DNA of 40,359 nucleotides from Deinococcales bacterium (GTDB taxonomy: Bacteria > Deinococcota > Deinococci > Deinococcales > JAAFIG01): positions 1 to 40,359 of the forward strand of contig JAAFJQ010000007.1 in NCBI GenBank assembly GCA_013298185.1. The letters are read 5' to 3'. Position 1 is the first letter of the stretch, and every line of letters starts with the position of its first letter. The translations under genes and the position numbers were made by a program. Shown in pieces: positions 30,386-37,079 of the stretch. A model generated the notes under the pieces. It searched no databases. It was given only the letters and a program-made list of their open reading frames with translations, and was not told where the DNA came from.

Positions 30386-30621
30386 GTGTGCTTGTCGTTC
30401 AGCCTAGCGGTGACATCACGGGTGAAATCAAACCACAATACCGTTCTCTAGGGTTTTATCGAAATCTTGCGCCTTGAAGGCTATGCTTTGATAAAAAGAA
30501 CTTTATGGCTTGAGCTTTGAATCCTAAACCTTGAGCTTTCAGCTTTGGTTTGTAGATTCAAAGTCCGACATATCCCTGTCGGTTGGGGATTTCTTTGGAT
30601 GCCTTCAAACGACAAGCACAC
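30386..30621. mobile_element. MITE-like element with 14-bp terminal inverted repeats, no gene
   Basis: GTGTGCTTGTCGTT (30386-30399) and AACGACAAGCACAC (30608-30621) are perfect inverted repeats 236 bp apart end to end. The inside has no credible ORF but includes a short TTGAGCTTT-type repeat and a partial TTTATC/GATAAA dyad. It fills the whole spacer between two convergent genes. No target duplication is obvious. It could also be a structured RNA or a very long terminator. Confidence 0.5.
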
Positions 30622-30625
30622 TTGC

Positions 30626-31255
30626 TTAGTATTCTATGCTAAGCGTGGTCAGTGCGTTGGAGGTACTCAGCACATGATCCACCTCGGCGAGGAACTGCTC
30701 CACCTCGAGGGCTAACGTATCAATCTGCTGCTGAGCGCCGAGTGGGTCTACCAGCGCTGCGCCGTTGCGTTCCATAAATGCCTTGTACAAATTCTCGTAC
30801 TCCGAGCCTCGAGCATTGTCCTTGCCAAGCAGCGCTTGGGCTTGCTGATCCAAGCGATCCTGAGCGCTGGCATTCGCCGAAGCCACTTGCTTCAAGCCAA
30901 AAACCAAGTCCTTACGCAACTTCTCGAGCAGGACTTTTTGAGTGACACAAGTGTTCTTGTTCTCAATCGCTTCGGCTACGGTGAATTTCTTGCCCGCAAT
31001 TTCGACGAAGGCTTGGGCGTTGCTGCTGACAATGGCGCGTTTGATGGCTTCACGCCGACGCATCAAATCCTTGACTGCTTGAAAATTACCCTTGGCTCGA
31101 GCATTGAATTCCTCGGTGCTTTTATGCTCAGCAACAGCTTGCCCGCCAATTGAAACGGAAACAAACGTGGTCTCGAGAATCAGTTTCTCAATGCGGCTTT
31201 GCAGCAACTTGAGTTCGGTCAGCCCCTTGGTGACAGTCATGGTTTCAGTGTTCAT
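30626..31255 (-). CDS. Hypothetical coiled-coil-like protein, 209 aa, possibly phage-derived
   Basis: ATG 31255 (MNTETMTVTKGLTELKLLQSRIEKL) lies 7 nt after a TATACT box. The protein is mostly helical, with Ala/Glu/Lys/Gln-rich stretches (NFQAVKDLMRRREAIKRAIV, ENKNTCVTQKVLLEKLRKDL). The TKGLTELK opening and a short internal beta region (SNAQAFVEIAGKKFTVAEAI) remind me of uncharacterised phage structural or tail-associated proteins, but I cannot assign a family. It carries the host CTCGAG signature, so if phage-derived it is old. Confidence 0.6.
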   Translation of the reverse strand: MNTETMTVTKGLTELKLLQSRIEKLILETTFVSVSIGGQAVAEHKSTEEFNARAKGNFQAVKDLMRRREAIKRAIVSSNAQAFVEIAGKKFTVAEAIENKNTCVTQKVLLEKLRKDLVFGLKQVASANASAQDRLDQQAQALLGKDNARGSEYENLYKAFMERNGAALVDPLGAQQQIDTLALEVEQFLAEVDHVLSTSNALTTLSIEY

Positions 31256-31262
31256 AGACTCG

Positions 31263-31268
31263 AGTATA
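31263..31268 (-). promoter_or_regulatory. -10 box for the 209-aa protein gene
   Basis: TATACT on the minus strand lies 7 nt before ATG 31255, again without an SD. Confidence 0.45.
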
Positions 31269-31434
31269 GCCTTGGAATAAGAAAAAAGAATAACCGTCTT
31301 GGCTTAAGTGCTTTGGCTTGCTGGTCAAAGGCTTTGAAGGATACAGACATTTTAGCGTTGTCAGTGCCATAATGTTGCCCGAGAAGTATTCGCCATTGGC
31401 ACAGGCTTGAGCAAGTTTATCAAGGGGTGAAATA

Positions 31435-31647
31435 ATGCAAACTGTAACTTTAGATAACGCGCTTGATATGGTCGAAGCCCTGCCACTCGAGCAACAAGAG
31501 ACTTTGTTTGATATTTGGCAAAAGCGCAAGATACAAGCACGACGCGAAGAAATAACTCGAAACATAGAAGAAGCCCGTGCCATGTCGGCTCGAGGAGAAC
31601 TCAAAAGCATGACCCTCGAGGAAGCCCTCAAGGACTTGAACGAATGA
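31435..31647 (+). CDS. Small antitoxin of a RelE-type toxin-antitoxin pair
   Basis: The 70-aa protein reads VTLDNALDMVEALPLEQQETLFDIWQKRK, then SARGELKSMTLEEALKDLNE, a pattern common to short antitoxins paired with RelE-type toxins. It has a hydrophobic N-terminal helix and an acidic C-terminal helix that could wrap the toxin. The SD AAGGGG is followed by ATG 31435. The stop overlaps the toxin ATG (ATGA). A paralogue follows at 31950. Confidence 0.75.
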   Translation: MQTVTLDNALDMVEALPLEQQETLFDIWQKRKIQARREEITRNIEEARAMSARGELKSMTLEEALKDLNE

Positions 31648-31922
31648 GAAAGCTGCAAATTGCCTCGAGCTTTAAGCGGGCGTTTAAGCGCTATGTTGGT
31701 CAACACCCTGAACACAAACAAATCATTGAAGCAACTATTTCATTACTTTTGCAAGACCCGTATTTCCCGAGCCTTTCGACCCATAAGCTACATGGAAAAA
31801 TGGCTGGTTCACTGGCTTGCAGCGCAGGCTATGATTTAAGAATTATTTTTGAATTTGTGAAAAACAAACCTGAAGACGATATTTTGCTGATTGACCTAGG
31901 CACACACGACGAAGTTTATTGA
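31644..31922 (+). CDS. RelE/YafQ-like mRNA interferase toxin, 92 aa
   Basis: From ATG 31644: ASSFKRAFKRYVGQHPEHKQIIEATI, then LSTHKLHGKMAGSLACSAGYDLRIIFEF and DDILLIDLGTHDEVY. This is the RelE superfamily pattern (basic helix, H-L-x-G...W/A-S-x-x-YDLRI, ILL-x-IGTHDEVY). It would cleave mRNA when free of its antitoxin. The catalytic basic residues cannot be confirmed by eye. Translation is coupled to the antitoxin by a 4-bp overlap. Confidence 0.85.
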   Translation: MRKLQIASSFKRAFKRYVGQHPEHKQIIEATISLLLQDPYFPSLSTHKLHGKMAGSLACSAGYDLRIIFEFVKNKPEDDILLIDLGTHDEVY

Positions 31923-31949
31923 TGAGGTAAATAAGGAGTACAATGGTTT

Positions 31950-32165
31950 ATGGTTGCCCCTAGCAAATTAAATGAAGCACTGCAAATGGTTGAAGCCTTA
32001 CCAGCCGAGGATTTTGGTGTGCTGATGGAAATTCTCAAAACCCGAGAAATTGAACAATGGCGCGAAGAAGTACGATTGGCTGGAATCAAAGCGCAAGCAG
32101 CTTACGCTCGAGGTGAATTAAAGCCTAGAACCATTGCACAAATTATGAAAGAAGCAAAAGAATAA
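31950..32165 (+). CDS. Second, paralogous antitoxin-like protein, 71 aa
   Basis: The sequence KLNEALQMVEALPAEDFGVLMEILKTREIEQWREE, then YARGELKPRTIAQIMKEAKE, aligns over its full length with the 31435 antitoxin. AAGGAG precedes it (31933-31938). A short out-of-frame ATG at 31943 lies between SD and start. No RelE-type toxin follows; instead a membrane-protein gene begins 6 bp after the stop. It is either an orphan antitoxin or part of a pair with a different partner. Confidence 0.7.
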   Translation: MVAPSKLNEALQMVEALPAEDFGVLMEILKTREIEQWREEVRLAGIKAQAAYARGELKPRTIAQIMKEAKE

Positions 32166-32171
32166 GAGAGA

Positions 32172-32582
32172 ATGAACATGAGTATATCCTTTGTCGGTAA
32201 AAATTCACTCATTGGTTCTTTTGGTGCAGTATTAACTATTTTGTTTGGGTATTTATTTAATAGCTGGATTAATATTCCTGTGCTTCCTATAAAAATCGGA
32301 AATCTTGGTTTTTTAATTCTCTCTATTTTTGTTTGGCTTTTTTTCCGTTTAGCAAGATTAGTTAAAGAAAGTACATTTTATGCTTTTATGAACGGAAGTT
32401 TTATGGCAATATGTATGTTCTTCGTGAATGACACTGCCAAGTATCTTGAATCCATACTTTCTGAATATGGATTTTCGGCTCTTGGATTTGTTGTGATCTT
32501 TATGGTTTGTGCCGTTTTACTTTCAATGAGTCTAAATTTTGTCGGCAAAAAAATCTGGAAACGTACACTTATCCACGATTAG
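32172..32582 (+). CDS. Hypothetical four-helix membrane protein, 136 aa, AT-rich
   Basis: The protein has four hydrophobic segments ([62 protein letters not shown]) and a basic C-terminus. The gene is AT-rich and lacks CTCGAG over a 650-bp interval, unlike its neighbours, so it is probably a recent arrival. It starts 6 bp after the second antitoxin-like gene and may be co-translated with it. The family was not recognised. A membrane toxin or a superinfection-immunity-type protein is possible but only by context. Confidence 0.55.
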   Translation: MNMSISFVGKNSLIGSFGAVLTILFGYLFNSWINIPVLPIKIGNLGFLILSIFVWLFFRLARLVKESTFYAFMNGSFMAICMFFVNDTAKYLESILSEYGFSALGFVVIFMVCAVLLSMSLNFVGKKIWKRTLIHD

Positions 32583-32607
32583 TCGCATTTCATACAAGGA
32601 GCAAATC

Positions 32608-33846
32608 ATGTTAAGCACAACCAGCCGCTCAACCCGTTATTCCAAATACGAATCCACGCTCGATGACATTGACACGGGTAGCCTCATGGACATGATTCGT
32701 GACAGCATCATTGGCAGTGCCTTCAATAATCCGTATGATCCAGACCCCAATTCTGGCTCGAGCATGGATGAATTGCGCGAAGCGATTCTCCAAGCCCTAA
32801 TGGAACGCGACCTGATCCCCGAGGACATGCTGCGCGAAGCCCAAAGCAGCAAGGATTTTTCGCAAACCCGCCTGAACCAAGAAATCAATAAAATGATTCA
32901 ACGCCTCCAAGACGAAGGCATGATTCGGGTGGACGATCCTAGCCGTGAAAGCGCTGTGCCAAAAGGCGATGGCGGCGTGGGAAATAGCGGCGATGCGCGG
33001 TTTGAACTGACTCAAAAAAGCATTGATTTCATGGGTTATAAAACCCTGCGCGATATTCTTGGTGGGCTTGGAAAATCCAGTGCTGGACGGCACGACACCC
33101 GCGAATACTCAAGTGGCGTGGAAATGACTGGCGACCTGAAGGATTACGAATTTGGTGATACCTTGAATTTGGATGTCACCAGCACCATGAAAAATCTGGT
33201 TTCTAAGGGTCTCGAGAACATCACCGAATCTGACTTGGTGATTCGCCAATCCGAGTATCAATCGAGTGCCGCGACTGTGGTGATGCTTGACTGTTCGCAC
33301 AGCATGATTTTGTATGGCGAAGACAGGTTCACCCCTGCCAAGCAAGTGGCGCTGGCTTTAGCCCATATGATTCGGCATCAGTATGCTGGCGATACGATTA
33401 AATTTGTTTTATTCCACGACAGCGCCGAACAAGTGCCGCTCGAGAAATTGGCTCAGGTGCAGGTTGGTCCGTACCACACCAACACCGCAGGCGGTCTGCG
33501 TCTGGCGCAGCAACTCTTGAAGCGCGAGAACAAAGACATGAAACAAATCGTGATGATTACCGATGGTAAACCCTCAGCGCTGACCCTGCCCGATGGACGG
33601 ATTTATAAGAATGCTTGGGGTTTAGACCCATTTGTGCTGTCTGAAACCCTGCGCGAAGTGGCGCAGTGCCGCAGGCAAGGGATTCAGATCAACACCTTTA
33701 TGCTTGCGAGGGATCCGGATCTGATTGCGTTTGTTAAAAAAGTTTCTGAAATGACCAATGGCAAAGCCTATTTCACCACACCGCACAACATTGGGCAGTA
33801 TGTGCTGATGGACTTTGTGAATAAGCGCGTCAAGACAGTCAACTGA
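32608..33846 (+). CDS. VWA-domain (von Willebrand factor A) protein, 412 aa
   Basis: The start is ATG 32608 with AAGGA upstream; the frame is open earlier but overlaps the membrane-protein gene. The N-terminal 200 residues are helical and acidic. The C-terminal VWA domain has a MIDAS-like site: [14 protein letters not shown] (DxSxS with Cys-Ser), the Thr in NTAGGL and [14 protein letters not shown]. Proteins of this type often work with MoxR-family AAA ATPases as metal-dependent chaperones or assembly factors. No such ATPase is in the window. The gene stands alone. Confidence 0.85.
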   Translation: MLSTTSRSTRYSKYESTLDDIDTGSLMDMIRDSIIGSAFNNPYDPDPNSGSSMDELREAILQALMERDLIPEDMLREAQSSKDFSQTRLNQEINKMIQRLQDEGMIRVDDPSRESAVPKGDGGVGNSGDARFELTQKSIDFMGYKTLRDILGGLGKSSAGRHDTREYSSGVEMTGDLKDYEFGDTLNLDVTSTMKNLVSKGLENITESDLVIRQSEYQSSAATVVMLDCSHSMILYGEDRFTPAKQVALALAHMIRHQYAGDTIKFVLFHDSAEQVPLEKLAQVQVGPYHTNTAGGLRLAQQLLKRENKDMKQIVMITDGKPSALTLPDGRIYKNAWGLDPFVLSETLREVAQCRRQGIQINTFMLARDPDLIAFVKKVSEMTNGKAYFTTPHNIGQYVLMDFVNKRVKTVN

Positions 33847-33856
33847 GTGACCAAGT

Positions 33857-34076
33857 TTAAGCTGGACTTGCTGATTGCGACAAAACAAACTCGAGAACAC
33901 CAAAGAGTTCAGGTGAATCATCCACCGTGTAGCTCTGCGTTATCTAAACTAAATTGCAATTCAGCCCGAAACATCGCCGATGGCTCGAGTGGTGCGGTGT
34001 GCAGATTTGTTTCAAAGTAACGAATCTGAAACTGTTGCTGCACTGCGCCAATGTTACGAAAATCGCTAAATGCCAT
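33857..34076 (-). pseudogene. Decayed gene fragment (MAFSDFRNIG...), frameshifted and truncated
   Basis: On the minus strand ATG 34076 opens a 52-codon frame, MAFSDFRNIGAVQQQFQIRY, then FRAELQFSLDNAEL, which stops at 33918. One base shift continues as TVDDSPELFGVLEFVLSQS to TAA 33857. The N-terminus resembles a group of uncharacterised proteins common in cyanobacteria and other bacteria that begin with an FxxFxxIxxVxxxFxIxY pattern (from memory). The rest of the expected 150-200 residues is missing. The spacer 33847-34085 holds nothing else I can support. Confidence 0.4.
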
Positions 34077-34085
34077 GAGTACAGT

Positions 34086-35087
34086 TTAAGCATTTTGCAT
34101 GAGTTGAGGCTGCACACTTGGTATTCCTGCCACAAACAGCGCCACGCGCAATTCATAAATCATTCGCTCGAGAACTTCAATCACCGCTTCAGGGCTTTTG
34201 GTGGCTGGCTCGAGCAGCGGCATGGCGGTGGCACAAACCGTTGCGCCTTTGGTTAAGGCTTTGGCAATATCCAAGCCACTGCGGATGCCGCCAGATGCCA
34301 TCAAGGGCATGGTAGGCAGGGACGCATGACACTGCTCGAGGGCGGTCAGGGTGGGAATACCAATTTCGCATAGGTCTGGGTACAACAGCTTTCCATGATG
34401 AGCGAAATCCTCGACTTTTGCCCAACTTGTGCCGCCGGCTCCTGCCACATCGAGGGCTGCAAAACCGACATTCTGAACAGCCTTGGCAACACTGCCCGAT
34501 AAGCCATGCCCAACTTCTTTGAGCATCACGGGGTACTGGACTTTTGGAACAATCTGCTTGAGGATCGGAATCAAACCCATAAAATCAGTATCACCACCAA
34601 TTTGCAGGGCTTCTTGTAATGGATTGGTATGAAAAGCAATGGCATCTGCGCCAATCAGTTCAATGGCTTTTTTGGCTTGGTTGTGATCGTAGCCTTTTTT
34701 GAATTGTGCCACGCCAAGGTTGCCAATGAGAAGCACATCGGGGGCATATTGCCGCACTGAAAAACTTGCTCGAGCGCTTTCATGTTCGAGCATCACGCGC
34801 TGGCTACCAAGCATCAAACCCAAGCCCAGTGCCTGAGCAGCTATTGCCAAATTCTTGTTGATTGTACCAGCCAAATCTGCGCCGCCTGTCATTGCGCCAA
34901 TCAAAAGCGGCGCTTTTAAGGTTTTGCCCAAAAATCTTGTCTCGAGTTGAACATCCTCGAGCCTTAATTCTGGCAAGGCACGGTATGCCCAAGGCAGGCT
35001 TTCAAAGCCCGTGGTTTTGGTGGAGAACTGCACAGGGTACTCGAGACAAACGTTGATGTGTTTTAATTTTCTTGCAGAAAGGCTCAC
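34086..35087 (-). CDS. fni: Type II isopentenyl-diphosphate delta-isomerase (FMN-dependent)
   Basis: The 333-aa protein starts at GTG 35087. It has the FMN-binding TIM-barrel motifs of Idi-2: APLLIGAMTGG, GLGLMLGSQRVMLE, GADAIAFHTNPLQEALQ, VMLKEVGHGLSG, ALDVAGAGGTSWAKVE and LMASGGIRSGLDIAKAL. It interconverts IPP and DMAPP in isoprenoid synthesis. The gene begins 9 bp after the HD-GYP gene on the same strand, so the two are likely co-transcribed, though no functional link is known. Confidence 0.94.
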   Translation of the reverse strand: MSLSARKLKHINVCLEYPVQFSTKTTGFESLPWAYRALPELRLEDVQLETRFLGKTLKAPLLIGAMTGGADLAGTINKNLAIAAQALGLGLMLGSQRVMLEHESARASFSVRQYAPDVLLIGNLGVAQFKKGYDHNQAKKAIELIGADAIAFHTNPLQEALQIGGDTDFMGLIPILKQIVPKVQYPVMLKEVGHGLSGSVAKAVQNVGFAALDVAGAGGTSWAKVEDFAHHGKLLYPDLCEIGIPTLTALEQCHASLPTMPLMASGGIRSGLDIAKALTKGATVCATAMPLLEPATKSPEAVIEVLERMIYELRVALFVAGIPSVQPQLMQNA

Positions 35088-35096
35088 AGGCTTAGT

Positions 35097-36350
35097 CTAA
35101 TGGTTTTCTTTCGGGTCATGCTGTGCGATCAATTGGGCGATCACATTTCTGTCAAGTTCACCCGAGCGGTTAATCTCGAGAACCGCATCTGAAACTTTAG
35201 TGTCAGATAAGGCTTCGATGAAAAGCGGCACGAGGGCAGGGTCAAAGTGTGTACCCGCGTCTTTTTTGAGGACTTCAAAAGTCTGCTCCCATGTTTTTGC
35301 AGTGTTATAGGGACGGGCTGTGGACATGGCATCAAAGGCATCGGAAATACCAACCATTCGTGCCAAAATCGGAATTTCTTCGCCGGCTAAGCCATCAGGA
35401 TAGCCTTTGCCATCCCAGCGTTCATGGTGCGAACGAATGGCGGATAAAATCCCTTCAAAACCCTTGGTGTTCTCGCGCAGCAATCGCTCACCAATCACAG
35501 CATGTTGCTTAATGACCCCAAACTCTTCTTCGGTCAGCTTACCTGTTTTATGCAAATACACATCGCGGATACCAATTTTACCGATGTCATGGACAAAACC
35601 AGCGAACAGCGCCCGCTCGAGGTCAGCTGCTGCCCAACCAAGTTTCTCAGCCAGTTTTTTGGTGTATAAACCCACCCGATCTGAGTGACCAGCGGTGTAT
35701 TCATCGCGGGATTCAAGTGTGGAAAGCATGATTTTAACAAGAGAAACATAATTTTCGTGTTCTTGCACAATGCTTCGGGCGAGTGTGACCGCCACGCCAG
35801 CTTGCGCTGCGAAACCACTTAAGATGCTGGCGTCTGACTCGGTGAACGCCCGTTGGGTGAATTGTGTATCCACGTACAAAACCCCAATGACTGTGTCTCT
35901 GGCACGAAGCGGTACAGCCAGCACACTGCGAATATCCAAAGCCAAAATGCTTTCAGAAGCCCCATACCCAGTGTCTTCTTGAACATTGGTGGTGATGATG
36001 CTTTCTTTGGTGGTCACAACCCGTTCTAAAAGGGTTCTCGAGACTTGCACTTCTTCGTGCGAATCCTTGGAACAACTGTCCACCACCCGCACCGAGCCGC
36101 CCTCAACCAAAGCCAGCGCTCCACGGTCGGCTTGCATCAGGCGCACTGCTTCCTCGAGCATGTCTTGGAACAGCGTAATCACATCAAAGCTGTCACGCAC
36201 GCTGCTGAGTTTCATGCCAAGGCTCTGAAAAGCGGTCAGCGCACTGCGTTCTGCCTCGAGTTCTCGGGTGATGGTTTTCACCCGACCACCAACTTGCGGC
36301 GGCAGCAGCGAAGCGATTTGCGTTAATTGCTCGAGAGGGCTGGCAGGCAC
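35097..36350 (-). CDS. GAF - HD-GYP domain cyclic-di-GMP phosphodiesterase
   Basis: The 417-aa protein starts at GTG 36350, 6 nt after a TAAACT box. A GAF domain (about 55-200: ADRGALALVEGGSVRV, VLAVPLRARDTVIGVLYVD) is followed by an HD-GYP domain. The HD-GYP part has HSDRVGLYTKKLAEKLG, the metal-binding FVHDIGKIGI, SHHERWDGKGYPDGLAGEEIP (the GYP motif) and DAFDAMSTARPY. The enzyme should hydrolyse cyclic-di-GMP in response to a signal sensed by the GAF domain. Cyclic-di-GMP often controls pili and surface motility, which would fit the chemosensory cluster elsewhere in the window. Confidence 0.93.
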   Translation of the reverse strand: MPASPLEQLTQIASLLPPQVGGRVKTITRELEAERSALTAFQSLGMKLSSVRDSFDVITLFQDMLEEAVRLMQADRGALALVEGGSVRVVDSCSKDSHEEVQVSRTLLERVVTTKESIITTNVQEDTGYGASESILALDIRSVLAVPLRARDTVIGVLYVDTQFTQRAFTESDASILSGFAAQAGVAVTLARSIVQEHENYVSLVKIMLSTLESRDEYTAGHSDRVGLYTKKLAEKLGWAAADLERALFAGFVHDIGKIGIRDVYLHKTGKLTEEEFGVIKQHAVIGERLLRENTKGFEGILSAIRSHHERWDGKGYPDGLAGEEIPILARMVGISDAFDAMSTARPYNTAKTWEQTFEVLKKDAGTHFDPALVPLFIEALSDTKVSDAVLEINRSGELDRNVIAQLIAQHDPKENH

Positions 36351-36356
36351 AAACCC

Positions 36357-36362
36357 AGTTTA
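36357..36362 (-). promoter_or_regulatory. -10 box for the HD-GYP/fni operon
   Basis: TAAACT on the minus strand lies 6 nt before GTG 36350. Confidence 0.45.
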
Positions 36363-36409
36363 CCTGAGATTTGACTTGACATGCTCAGATTGGCTCACAA
36401 TCCCATGGC

Positions 36410-36937
36410 TCAGCTCGAGAATAAGTTTTGTTGTACCTCGGTTTGACCAAGTAAAAGCGGGGTTTTCTGTCTCGGTTTGGCTTGGCGTTTAGGTACAGGT
36501 AACACAATCGGTGGAGGCATGATTTTTGGCTCAGGTGGCGCAGCAACCTCGAGAACCAGTTTTTTAGTTGCTCGTTTTGCTTTGATTTCCGGCTCGAGCA
36601 TAACTTCTGGTGCTTTGATTTTAGCAACTCGAGCAGCTTTGATTTTGACTTCTGGCTCGAGAACCACAACTTCTGGGACTGAAATAACCTCAGGTTCTAT
36701 TTCCAAAGCCGCCTCGAGCAATGCCTTGGCTTTGGCACGTCGTGCTTCGGGTGGCAGATGCCCAGCTCGCCAACCACGGTTGCAGGTATGACACCAATAG
36801 GCTTGGTCGCCATCGCGGGTGTCTTTGAGCATCAGTGCGCCCTCGCAAACAGGGCAAGAAAGGATTTGACCGTAACTGCTGATTCGCTCGAGCGAGTGCT
36901 GTTTGAAACTGATTGGTTTACTGGTAAGGCGACCCAT
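36410..36937 (-). CDS. Zinc-ribbon protein with Pro/Lys/Glu-rich tail, 175 aa
   Basis: Near residue 28 the motif LSCPVCEGAL, with YWCHTCNRGWRAGHLP about 20 residues later, forms a CxxC...CxxC zinc ribbon. The remaining 110 residues are low-complexity EPEVxxxxxPEV and KAKRA-type sequence, probably disordered and mixed in charge. Function is unknown; nucleic-acid or protein binding is possible. The start is ATG 36937, with TATAAT 9 nt upstream. A similar EPE/EEK-type tail style is seen in the Clp-N/S51 linker. Confidence 0.7.
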   Translation of the reverse strand: MGRLTSKPISFKQHSLERISSYGQILSCPVCEGALMLKDTRDGDQAYWCHTCNRGWRAGHLPPEARRAKAKALLEAALEIEPEVISVPEVVVLEPEVKIKAARVAKIKAPEVMLEPEIKAKRATKKLVLEVAAPPEPKIMPPPIVLPVPKRQAKPRQKTPLLLGQTEVQQNLFSS

Positions 36938-36946
36938 AGTGGTATG

Positions 36947-36977
36947 ATTATAACATATTTTGGTATATGGATTTCAA
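36947..36977 (-). promoter_or_regulatory. Promoter of the zinc-ribbon gene
   Basis: TATAAT (36952-36947) lies 9 nt before the ATG, with a TTGAAA about 19 bp upstream as a possible -35. Confidence 0.5.
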
Positions 36978-37079
36978 CATGCGCGTAGTAGCATTTAGCT
37001 ACTGCCTTCTAGTTATTAGCTTTTTGTCTGTGCTGGATGGATTTCTCGAGTCATGGTTTGTTTCCTCGAGAAGCCAAAA

